This document shows, one piece after another, positions 1-6,341 of a DNA stretch of 10,333 nucleotides. The DNA comes from DASUGM01 sp036274055 (GTDB lineage Bacteria; Acidobacteriota; Vicinamibacteria; Vicinamibacterales; SCN-69-37), in assembly GCA_036274055.1 (NCBI GenBank), contig DASUGM010000126.1, forward strand, positions 1 through 10,333. Direction: 5' to 3'. Position 1 is the stretch's first letter; the number at the start of each line of letters is the position of its first letter. A program made the position numbers and the translations under genes. The notes under the pieces were generated by a model. That model had not been told where the DNA came from. It searched no databases and worked only from the letters and a program-made list of their open reading frames with translations.

Positions 1-421
1 GCATTCCCACGAAGATGAACTTGCGGTTCAGGACGTCGTCGAGGATCGCATTGATGTCGCCGAGCTGATCGAAGACGACGTAGGTCGTGAAATGGCAGAG
101 CGCGTAGAAGAACGACCAGATGCCGACCATGCGGCGGACGATCTGCAGCCGGTTCCAGCCGAACAGCCGGCGCAGCGGCGTCACCGTCATCGACAGCAGC
201 ATCATCGCCAGCGCGGTCTCGCCGGTCTCCTTGAGGATCGCCTCGACGGGATTGACGCCCAGCGCTGCCTGATGGCCCTGATAGACGGTCTGGTAGATGC
301 GCCAGCCGAGGTCGACGCCGGGAAACGCGCAGCCAAGAAACACGGCGGTGTAGAAAAACCGCCACTTGATGACCGCGTGCAGCCAGTCGAGAAGTGTGTT
401 CAGCCAGCCCGGCAGACGCAT
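1..421 (-). CDS. msrQ: MsrQ, heme-binding membrane subunit of the MsrPQ methionine sulfoxide reductase (3' end outside window)
   Basis: MsrQ is the inner-membrane b-type heme protein that passes electrons to the periplasmic reductase MsrP. Translating the minus strand from the ATG at 421-419 gives 140 residues with no stop before the window edge; family members are about 200 residues, so roughly the last third is missing. Visible family features are an N-terminal hydrophobic helix (about residues 20-35), the stretch NPVEAILKETGETAL (57-71) followed by a second helix, TPLRRLFGWNRL (81-92), and the ALCHFTTY motif (107-114), whose His110 matches the conserved heme-ligand histidine of E. coli YedZ. 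The start lies 6 bp after the msrP stop, so the two genes are almost certainly cotranscribed. The reading frame is not listed as a full ORF because it is open at the window edge. Identification is confident; the start is inferred from spacing. Confidence 0.93.
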   Translation of the reverse strand, partial: MRLPGWLNTLLDWLHAVIKWRFFYTAVFLGCAFPGVDLGWRIYQTVYQGHQAALGVNPVEAILKETGETALAMMLLSMTVTPLRRLFGWNRLQIVRRMVGIWSFFYALCHFTTYVVFDQLGDINAILDDVLNRKFIFVGM

Positions 422-427
422 GCGGGC

Positions 428-1393
<966 letters not shown>

Positions 1394-1401
1394 GAGATTG
1401 C

Positions 1402-1430
1402 CTCTGCGTCTCCGCGGCCTCCGCGCCTCG
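1402..1430 (+). repeat. Solo CTCCGCG-type GC-rich intergenic repeat
   Basis: This stretch contains CTCTGCG (1402-1408) followed by two CTCCGCG units (1410-1416 and 1419-1425) and a GCCTCGGCG tail, all in the plus orientation. It is the same repeat family as the one flanking the GxxExxB gene at 4606-4634 and 5157-5272, but no nuclease gene is attached here. It lies 8 bp outside the msrP start codon, between the divergent msrP and dehydrogenase genes, and so probably falls in the msrP 5' leader. Its function is unknown. Confidence 0.7.
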
Positions 1431-1451
1431 GCGTGGTTCTCTTCGTGATCT

Positions 1452-1457
1452 TATAAT
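1452..1457 (+). promoter_or_regulatory. Candidate -10 box (TATAAT) for the nucleotide-sugar dehydrogenase gene
   Basis: There is an exact TATAAT hexamer in otherwise GC-rich DNA. A start site about 7 bp downstream would fall near 1464, giving a leader of only 6 nt to the TTG at 1470 or 18 nt to the ATG at 1482. No good -35 box is visible at the usual distance. The overlapping minus-strand hexamer TATAAG (1455-1450) could serve msrP in the opposite direction, with the repeat at 1402-1430 then in the msrP leader. Promoter activity is inferred from sequence only. Confidence 0.5.
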
Positions 1458-1469
1458 GTCCGGGCCGGC

Positions 1470-2873
1470 TTGAGCGATTGGATGCCGCAGCCCGCGCCGC
1501 AGTTACATCCCATGCCCGAATCGACCGTCGCCGCTGCCGGCGCTGCCGCTACCCTGCTCAACAAACTCACGCACCGCACCGCCCGGGTTGGCGTCGTCGG
1601 CCTGGGCTACGTCGGTCTGCCGCTTGCCGTCGAGTTTGCCCGCGCCGGTTTCCACACCACGGGTATCGACCTCGACGCCAGAAAAGTTGACGCCATCAAT
1701 CGCGGCGAGTCCTACATACAGGACGTACCGACGTCCGAGGTTGCGGCGTTTCACAAAGTCGGCAAACTCGGCGCGACCGTCGATGCGTCGGCGATCGCCC
1801 ATCTCGACACCATCAACATCTGCGTCCCGACGCCGCTCCGCAAGACCAAGGACCCGGATCTGTCGTACGTCGTCGCCGCGGTCGAAGTCATCGCCGCGCA
1901 CCTGCGCCGCGGCCAGCTCGTGGTCCTCGAGTCCACCACCTATCCCGGTACCACGGACGAAGTCGTGCAGCCGATTTTGGAGCGCGGCGGCCTCAAGGCC
2001 GGCGTCGATTTCTTCCTCGCCTTCTCCCCCGAGCGCGTCGACCCCGGCAACGAGAAGTGGACGACGAAGAACGTGCCGAAGGTGGTCGGCGGCGTCACGC
2101 CCGAATGCACGACGCTGGCGAAGGCGCTCTACAGCGCGTCGATTGACACCGTCATCGAGGTCAGCTCGCCCAAAGTCGCCGAGATGGTGAAGCTGCTCGA
2201 GAACACGTTCCGCGCCGTCAACATCGGCCTCGTCAACGAGCTGGCGCTGATGTGCGACCGGATCGGCGTCAACGTCTGGGAAGTCGTCGATGCGGCGGCG
2301 ACGAAGCCATTCGGCTTCATGCCGTTCTATCCCGGCCCCGGGCTCGGCGGTCATTGCATCCCGATCGATCCGTTCTATCTCTCGTGGAAAGTGAAAGAAG
2401 TCGGCTTCGAGGCGCGCTTCATTGAGCTGGCCGGCCACGTCAACGGCGCGATGCCGCACCACGTCGTCGATAAGGTCGTCGACGCGCTGAACGCGCACGC
2501 CAAGTCGGTGCGCACGTCGAGCGTGCTGATGCTCGGGGTGGCCTACAAGCGCGACGTCGACGACTTCCGCGAGTCGCCGGCGCTCGACGTGCTCGGCGCG
2601 CTCGAGCAGAAGGGCGCGGTCGTGAGCTATCACGATCCGTACGTGCCGGTGCTGCCGGCGCACGATTGGCCCGGCAAGCGCGAACTGAAATCCGTCGCGC
2701 TCACTGACGACGCGATCAAGGCCGCGGACTGCGTTGTCATCGTCACCGATCACAAGGCCTTCGACTGCGACCACATCCGCAAGACCGCGAAGCTGATCGT
2801 CGATTCGCGCAATGCGATCAAGGGATCCTTCGCGCACGTGTTCAAACTCGGCGCGCCGCAGATCAGGCCCTAG
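1470..2873 (+). CDS. Nucleotide-sugar dehydrogenase, UDP-GlcNAc/UDP-ManNAc 6-dehydrogenase family (WbpA/WecC-like)
   Basis: This is an NAD-dependent cytoplasmic enzyme that oxidises C6 of a UDP-N-acetylhexosamine to the uronic acid, a precursor for surface polysaccharides. The 467 residues show the N-terminal Rossmann motif GLGYVG (44-49) with an acidic GIDLD strand end (65-69), the CVPTPL motif (118-123), LESTTYPGTT (153-162), SPERVDPGN (186-194), KLLENTFRAVNIGLVNE (241-257) with the likely catalytic Lys241, and GGHCIPIDP with nucleophile Cys296. The C-terminal domain contains GVAYKRDVDDFRESPALDV (356-374). SPERVDPGN favours WbpA-like UDP-GlcNAc dehydrogenases, but substrate choice cannot be settled from sequence. 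The 1470 start is TTG; an in-frame ATG at 1482 (residue 5) and another at residue 15 are alternatives, and the first ~35 residues are low-complexity. No glycosyltransferase cluster is in view, so its polysaccharide is unknown. Confidence 0.93.
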   Translation: MSDWMPQPAPQLHPMPESTVAAAGAAATLLNKLTHRTARVGVVGLGYVGLPLAVEFARAGFHTTGIDLDARKVDAINRGESYIQDVPTSEVAAFHKVGKLGATVDASAIAHLDTINICVPTPLRKTKDPDLSYVVAAVEVIAAHLRRGQLVVLESTTYPGTTDEVVQPILERGGLKAGVDFFLAFSPERVDPGNEKWTTKNVPKVVGGVTPECTTLAKALYSASIDTVIEVSSPKVAEMVKLLENTFRAVNIGLVNELALMCDRIGVNVWEVVDAAATKPFGFMPFYPGPGLGGHCIPIDPFYLSWKVKEVGFEARFIELAGHVNGAMPHHVVDKVVDALNAHAKSVRTSSVLMLGVAYKRDVDDFRESPALDVLGALEQKGAVVSYHDPYVPVLPAHDWPGKRELKSVALTDDAIKAADCVVIVTDHKAFDCDHIRKTAKLIVDSRNAIKGSFAHVFKLGAPQIRP

Positions 2874-2942
2874 GCGCCAGGCCCGCCCCGGCACGTTTGG
2901 CGCACCGGCGCAAAGGCGCACGGGGCTGTGAGACACTGACGC

Positions 2943-4607
2943 GTGACCCGTCCTGCTGACGCCATACGATTCGATTCCCTCGGCCTCGCCGATTCCCTGA
3001 TTAGTTCCGTCACCGCGCTCGGATACGAAGAGCCGACGCCGATACAGCGCGAGGCGATTCCGCTCCTGCTGGCCGGCCGCGACCTGTTCGGCCAGGCCGG
3101 CACGGGCACCGGAAAGACCGCGGCCTTCGCGTTACCGCTGCTCCACCGACTGGCGACGACGCCGGCCGCAGCCAAAGGGGCGACGCGCGCGCTGATCCTG
3201 GTGCCGACCCGCGAGCTGGCGATGCAGGTCGCCGAGGCGATTCACAAGTACGCGCGCAAGACCTCGATCACCGTCGTCCCGGTCTACGGCGGCGCGCCGA
3301 TGCATCAGCAGATCCGCGCGCTCAGCCGCGGCGCTGACGTCGTCGTCGCGACGCCCGGGCGCGCGCTCGACCATCTGCGCCGGCAGACGCTTGCGCTCGA
3401 TCGTCTCGAAGTCCTGGTGCTCGACGAGGCCGACGAGATGCTCGACATGGGCTTCGCCGAAGATCTCGAGACGATTCTCAAGGCGACTCCCCCAGGCCGG
3501 CAGACGGCGCTGTTCGCGGCGACGATGGCGCCGCGGATTGGGGCGATTGCCGAGCGCCACATGCGCAAGCCGGCGCGAGTCGAGATCAAGGGCGAGAAAC
3601 GTCCCACCGGCGCGGTGCCACGGGTCCGCCAGTCCGCGTACGTCGTGAGTCGATCGCAGAAAGGTGCCGCGCTCGGCCGGATTCTCGAGTTCGAGGATCC
3701 GGCCTCGGCGATCGTTTTCTGCCGCACTCGGCTCGAAGTCGACGAATTGACCGAGACGCTCCTGTCGCACGGCTACGGCGCCCAGGCGCTCCACGGCGGC
3801 ATGGAGCAGAAGCAACGCGATCGCGTAATGAACGCGTTCCGTTCGGGCAAGGCGGACGTCCTGGTGGCGACCGACGTCGCCGCGCGCGGGCTGGATATCG
3901 AACACGTGTCGCACGTCATCAACTTCGATATCCCGACAGCGCCGGAAGTCTACGTGCACCGGATCGGCCGGACCGGCCGCGCCGGCCGCGACGGCGTCGC
4001 GCTGACGCTCGTCGATCCGCGCGAGCAGCGGTTTCTGCGCCACATCGAGGGCCTGACGCGCCAGCAGATCTCGATCCTGCCGCTCCCAAGCGAGGCGGCG
4101 TTGCGCGCCAAACGCATCGACAGCCTGCGACTCGCACTGACCTCACGCATCGAGAAGGGCGAGCTCGACGGGCCGCGCAGCTTCGTCACTGAACTTGCGC
4201 ACGACGTCGATCTCGTCGACATCGCGGCCGCCGCCGTCGCGCTGCTGGCAGAATCGGACGCGAAAGACGCGGGCGGATCCGACGCCGCGCCGGCGCGCGG
4301 TGGGGACGGTCTCGACGACGCCGACTCGCGCCTCGAAGCCGGCGTCGCCCCGATGACGACGCTGTTCATCGGTGCGGGTCGATCGGCCGGGATCCGACCG
4401 GGCGACATTGTCGGCGCGATCGCCGGTGAGGCGCACCTGACCGCGAAACAGATCGGCGGCATCAAGATCGGCCCGCATCATTCGCTGGTCGAAGTGCCCG
4501 AGGCGCTCGCCGATCGGGTGATTGCGGCGATGGGGCGGACGAAGCTGCGGGGGAAGAAGGTGGAAGTGACGCGGGCGGGGGACGGACGACGCTCGCGCGC
4601 AGACTGA
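2943..4607 (+). CDS. deaD: DEAD-box ATP-dependent RNA helicase, DeaD/CsdA type with DbpA-like RNA-binding C-terminus
   Basis: This is a cytoplasmic RNA helicase, probably acting in ribosome assembly or mRNA remodelling. Of 554 residues, domain 1 carries the Q motif PTPIQ (31-35), Walker A AGTGTGKT (52-59), PTREL (88-92), TPGR (137-140), DEAD (161-164) and AAT (192-194, where most members have SAT). Domain 2 carries IVFCRTR (257-263), ATDVAARGLDI (309-319) and HRIGRTGRAGRDG (339-351). A variable linker rich in Ala, Asp and Gly (about 435-468) leads to a DbpA-type RNA-binding domain starting MTTLFIGAGRSAGIRPGDIVG (471-491). The start is GTG at 2943, just before the usual F-x-x-L-G-L Q-motif preamble; no Shine-Dalgarno is evident, and a GACACT hexamer (2932-2937) 5 bp upstream hints at a leaderless transcript. 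The TGA stop at 4605-4607 is overlapped by the left repeat of the following unit. The gene name is by family, not orthology. Confidence 0.94.
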   Translation: MTRPADAIRFDSLGLADSLISSVTALGYEEPTPIQREAIPLLLAGRDLFGQAGTGTGKTAAFALPLLHRLATTPAAAKGATRALILVPTRELAMQVAEAIHKYARKTSITVVPVYGGAPMHQQIRALSRGADVVVATPGRALDHLRRQTLALDRLEVLVLDEADEMLDMGFAEDLETILKATPPGRQTALFAATMAPRIGAIAERHMRKPARVEIKGEKRPTGAVPRVRQSAYVVSRSQKGAALGRILEFEDPASAIVFCRTRLEVDELTETLLSHGYGAQALHGGMEQKQRDRVMNAFRSGKADVLVATDVAARGLDIEHVSHVINFDIPTAPEVYVHRIGRTGRAGRDGVALTLVDPREQRFLRHIEGLTRQQISILPLPSEAALRAKRIDSLRLALTSRIEKGELDGPRSFVTELAHDVDLVDIAAAAVALLAESDAKDAGGSDAAPARGGDGLDDADSRLEAGVAPMTTLFIGAGRSAGIRPGDIVGAIAGEAHLTAKQIGGIKIGPHHSLVEVPEALADRVIAAMGRTKLRGKKVEVTRAGDGRRSRAD

Positions 4608-4634
4608 GACGCGGAGGAGCGCGGAGCCGCGGAG
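4606..4634 (-). repeat. Left GC-rich repeat of the GxxExxB unit
   Basis: Three CGCGGAG units in 25 bases, overlapping the last two bases of the helicase stop codon. The first 17 bases are a perfect inverted copy of the 18-bp tandem unit at 5233-5272. The remaining 115 bases up to the GxxExxB start (4635-4749) hold no gene or clear promoter that I can support. Confidence 0.8.
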
Positions 4635-4749
4635 ATCAGATTGCAGAAACTTCAACGCCAAGCAGGCCGAGACGTTGTAGCAAATGCAATGACGCCGGCG
4701 ATTTCGCAGATTCTTCCCCAGTTTCGACCGGCACCGAGCTTGCTGTACG

Positions 4750-5145
4750 TTGGATGTGGCCTGGAGGATCGACGACATCACCGGCGAGATCGTCGACGCC
4801 GCCCTGACCATACATAAAGCGTGGGGGCCTGGTCTCCGGGAATCCACGTGCGAGCAGCTTCTGGCGGCCGAACTCCTGAGGCGCGGCCTCGGCGTGCAGC
4901 GTCAGGTCCTGAAGCCTCTCGAGGCTCGGGGCATCCGCATCGAACGCAGCCTCCGTTTGGATCTTCTGGTCGAAGAGCAGGTAGTGGTCGAGATCAAATC
5001 CCGCCCGTGGCTGGATCCGAATCACGCCCGGCAATTGTTGACCTATCTGCGAGCGCTCGATCTTCGGGTCGGTCTGCTAATCAACTTCGGTCTGCCGACA
5101 TTAAAACAAGGTCTGAGGCGGGTCGTTAACGACTATCGAGGCTGA
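4750..5145 (+). CDS. GxxExxB family protein, PD-(D/E)XK nuclease-like
   Basis: This is a small protein of a widespread, functionally uncharacterised family related to the PD-(D/E)XK nuclease superfamily. The 131 residues show the naming motif in IHKAWGPGLRES (21-32; Gly28 to Glu31), a helix EQLLAAELLRRGL, and a nuclease-like core with RLDLLVEEQ (69-77; Asp71) followed by VVEIKS (79-84; Glu81, Lys83). HARQLLTYLRALDLRVGLLINFG (92-114, in two parts HARQLLTYL and RALDLRVGLLINFG) is the usual C-terminal block. A D...E-x-K arrangement is what the fold needs for metal-dependent phosphodiester cleavage, so the site looks intact; activity is inferred. The start is TTG at 4750 or GTG at 4756; an in-frame stop at 4690 and no ATG rule out a longer form. 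Codon use appears less GC-rich than in adjacent genes (for example around 5095-5115). It is the only gene within the inverted-repeat unit, which suggests it acts on those repeats or travels with them. Confidence 0.88.
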   Translation: MDVAWRIDDITGEIVDAALTIHKAWGPGLRESTCEQLLAAELLRRGLGVQRQVLKPLEARGIRIERSLRLDLLVEEQVVVEIKSRPWLDPNHARQLLTYLRALDLRVGLLINFGLPTLKQGLRRVVNDYRG

Positions 5146-5156
5146 GGCTATCCCGA

Positions 5157-5272
5157 CTCCTCGCGGTCTCCAGGCGTCTTCGCGCTTCTCCGCGTCTCCG
5201 GCCACACCGCGTCGCTGCCGACGTCTCCGGGCCTCTGCGCTCCTCCGCGTCTCTGCGCTCCTCCGCGTCTCT
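5157..5272 (+). repeat. Right GC-rich repeat tract with an 18-bp tandem duplication
   Basis: A gene-free tract of degenerate CTCCGCG, CTTCGCG and CTCTGCG words. It ends with 2.2 copies of the 18-bp unit CTCTGCGCTCCTCCGCGT (5233-5250, 5251-5268, then CTCT to 5272). The tract stops exactly one base before the stop codon of the convergent ABM gene (5275-5273). Orientation is opposite to the left repeat at 4606-4634. It might also act as a transcription barrier between the convergent GxxExxB and ABM genes, although it has no classic hairpin plus T-run. Confidence 0.8.
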
Positions 5273-5572
5273 TCACGATCCCCAGTCGCGCCTGCGTTTC
5301 ACCTCCGCGACCTCAATGTGGTACTCCGAGTACCACTGCTCGCGACCCAGCCGCTGCGCGACCCGGTGGCGCTCGTGCTCGCGCCACGCGGTCAGTGTCG
5401 CCTCGTCCTCCCACCACACCGCCGACAGCCGCTCGCCGTCCTCGCCGGTGTAGTGCCGGAAATCGATGAAACCGGGCATCTGGCGCGCGGAGGTGAGCAT
5501 CTCCTCGGCCATCTCCGCGTAGCCGGGACCGGCGTCGGCGCGCAGCCGCGAGCGAAACAGAATCAGCATCAT
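5273..5572 (-). CDS. Antibiotic biosynthesis monooxygenase (ABM) domain protein
   Basis: A 99-residue single-domain protein of the dimeric alpha-beta ABM/ferredoxin-like fold, a family covering cofactor-free monooxygenases, heme-degrading enzymes and proteins of unknown role. The pattern fits: first strand MLILFRSRLR (2-11), a long helix ending with METS-like ARQMPGF (29-35), the strand IDFRHYTGEDGERLSAVWWED (36-56, seen as FRHYTGEDGERL then SAVWWED), AWREHERHRVAQRLGREQWYSEY (62-84), and a final strand. No substrate can be assigned. The first ATG at 5572 lies 6 bp from a TATACT box, arguing for a leaderless transcript; a second ATG follows directly. It is divergent from the LolA-like gene and convergent with the GxxExxB unit, whose repeat touches its stop codon. 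Confidence 0.85.
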   Translation of the reverse strand: MMLILFRSRLRADAGPGYAEMAEEMLTSARQMPGFIDFRHYTGEDGERLSAVWWEDEATLTAWREHERHRVAQRLGREQWYSEYHIEVAEVKRRRDWGS

Positions 5573-5578
5573 GGCTCG

Positions 5579-5584
5579 AGTATA
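5579..5584 (-). promoter_or_regulatory. Candidate -10 box TATACT for the ABM gene
   Basis: Read on the minus strand, this hexamer ends 6 bp before the ATG at 5572, so transcription would start at or next to the start codon (leaderless). It is back to back with the plus-strand TACACT at 5601-5606, 16 bp away, so each box occupies the other's -35 region. Inferred from sequence. Confidence 0.55.
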
Positions 5585-5600
5585 GGTGCGGTCTGGCTGC

Positions 5601-5606
5601 TACACT
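5601..5606 (+). promoter_or_regulatory. Candidate -10 box TACACT for the LolA-like/fsr operon
   Basis: The hexamer ends 6 bp before the ATG at 5613, the same geometry as the divergent ABM promoter. No Shine-Dalgarno fits between them, so a leaderless transcript is the simplest reading. This spacing also argues for ATG 5613 over the upstream in-frame GTG at 5586, which would precede the promoter. Confidence 0.55.
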
Positions 5607-5612
5607 GCGATC

Positions 5613-6341
5613 ATGACTCGAATGACGACAACACTCGCGGTCATCCTCCTCACCATGACAACGCTCGTCGCGCAGACACCGGCGCTGCCGACCATCGACC
5701 AGATCCTCGACAAGCAGATCGAAGCCGTCGGCGGCCGCGCCGCGCTCGAGAAGCTGCAGACGATCACCGGCAAAGGCAACATCTCGATCGAGCAGTTCCA
5801 GCTCAGCGGCACGATCCAGCTGTTCCAGAAGCCGGACAAGTCGCTGCAGATCCTCGACCTGACCGGTGTCGGCACCACGCGCGAAGGTTTCGACGGCACC
5901 GTCGGCTGGGTCGATCAGCCGCAGCAGGGCATCGTCGAGAAGACCGGCCTCGAGCTTGCCGAGGCGCGACGCGGCGCGATCATGCCGCGCGAGCTGAAGA
6001 TGAAGCAGCTCTATCCGAAGATGGCCGTCACCGGTCGTGGCAATGTCGACGGCAAGCCGGCCTACATCGTCGACGCAACGCCGGTCGAGGGACCGCCGGT
6101 GAAGCTGTACTTCGACGCCGCCTCCGGGCTCCTCGTGCGTCAGATCGCGACGCGGTCGACGCCGCAGGGCCCGATCGAAGTCGATACCGTCTTCAGCGAT
6201 TATCGCGATGTCTCCGGTCTCAAACGGCCGTTTGCGATCACGCAGGCGACGTCGCAGTTCACCGCGCGATTGACGTTTACCGAGATCCAGCAGAACGTGC
6301 TGATTGACGACGCGATGTTCAAGAAGCCCGGCTTGCAGTGA
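5613..6341 (+). CDS. Secreted LolA/LppX-like outer-membrane lipoprotein-sorting type protein
   Basis: The 242-residue product starts with a Sec signal peptide (MTRMTTTLAVILLTMTTLVA, cleavage plausible near Ala20-Gln21), followed by the block IDQILDKQIEAVGGRAALEKL (28-48, in part QIEAVGGRAALEKL) common in acidobacterial secreted proteins. A beta-rich body follows, with GFDGTVGWVDQP (92-103), VDGKPAYIVDATP (145-157), LYFDAASGLLVRQ (165-177), FSDYRDVSGLKRPFAI (194-209) and NVLIDDAMFKKP (228-239). This pattern resembles the half-barrel LolA/LppX fold that carries lipids or lipoprotein acyl chains, but no function is proven. An in-frame GTG at 5586 would add nine residues and spoil the signal peptide, so ATG 5613 is preferred. 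Its stop codon overlaps the GTG of fsr by 4 nt, which implies translational coupling. Confidence 0.8.
   Translation: MTRMTTTLAVILLTMTTLVAQTPALPTIDQILDKQIEAVGGRAALEKLQTITGKGNISIEQFQLSGTIQLFQKPDKSLQILDLTGVGTTREGFDGTVGWVDQPQQGIVEKTGLELAEARRGAIMPRELKMKQLYPKMAVTGRGNVDGKPAYIVDATPVEGPPVKLYFDAASGLLVRQIATRSTPQGPIEVDTVFSDYRDVSGLKRPFAITQATSQFTARLTFTEIQQNVLIDDAMFKKPGLQ

Larger units (their letters stand above)
4606..5272. mobile_element. Candidate minimal element: GxxExxB gene between inverted CTCCGCG repeats
   Basis: The unit spans from the helicase stop codon to the base before the stop codon of the convergent ABM gene. Its left edge has three CGCGGAG units (4610-4616, 4620-4626, 4628-4634). The right region has three exact reverse-complement CTCCGCG units (5188-5194, 5243-5249, 5261-5267). 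The 17-mer GAGACGCGGAGGAGCGC at 4606-4622 recurs as its perfect reverse complement at 5237-5253 and again at 5255-5271. One gene lies inside, and the interior looks less GC-rich than its neighbours. No target-site duplication or transposase is visible. Calling it an element is inference from architecture. Confidence 0.45.

Noticed and set aside
2874..2903. GCGCCA/TGGCGC stem as a terminator after the sugar dehydrogenase
   Set aside because: Only 6 bp with an 18-nt loop and no T-run; too weak in this composition.
1503..2936. Long minus-strand ORF (477 codons) opposite the nucleotide-sugar dehydrogenase
   Set aside because: Low-complexity Arg/Asp-rich translation with no family signature, antisense to a fully conserved enzyme.
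4636..4690. Minus-strand peptide ending LLQRLGLLGVEVSAI, slightly like the GxxExxB block QLLTYLRALDLRVGLLI, as a decayed inverted second copy
   Set aside because: By eye the nucleotide match is under half over about 45 bases and other family blocks are missing; could be chance.
5157..5272. CRISPR array
   Set aside because: Units are short, degenerate or directly abutting, with no unique spacers and no cas genes.
4595..5285. Target-site duplication flanking the inverted-repeat unit
   Set aside because: The bases just outside 4606 and 5272 do not match each other, so classical transposition is not supported.
5303..5519. CTCCGCG at 5303-5309 and 5513-5519 as further members of the repeat array
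   Set aside because: Both lie inside the ABM coding sequence as isolated 7-mers; they show that a single 7-mer can occur by chance in this GC-rich DNA.
5318..6307. Plus-strand ORF of 329 codons spanning the ABM and LolA-like genes
   Set aside because: It crosses two recognisable genes in the wrong frame and the divergent promoter region; no domain similarity seen.
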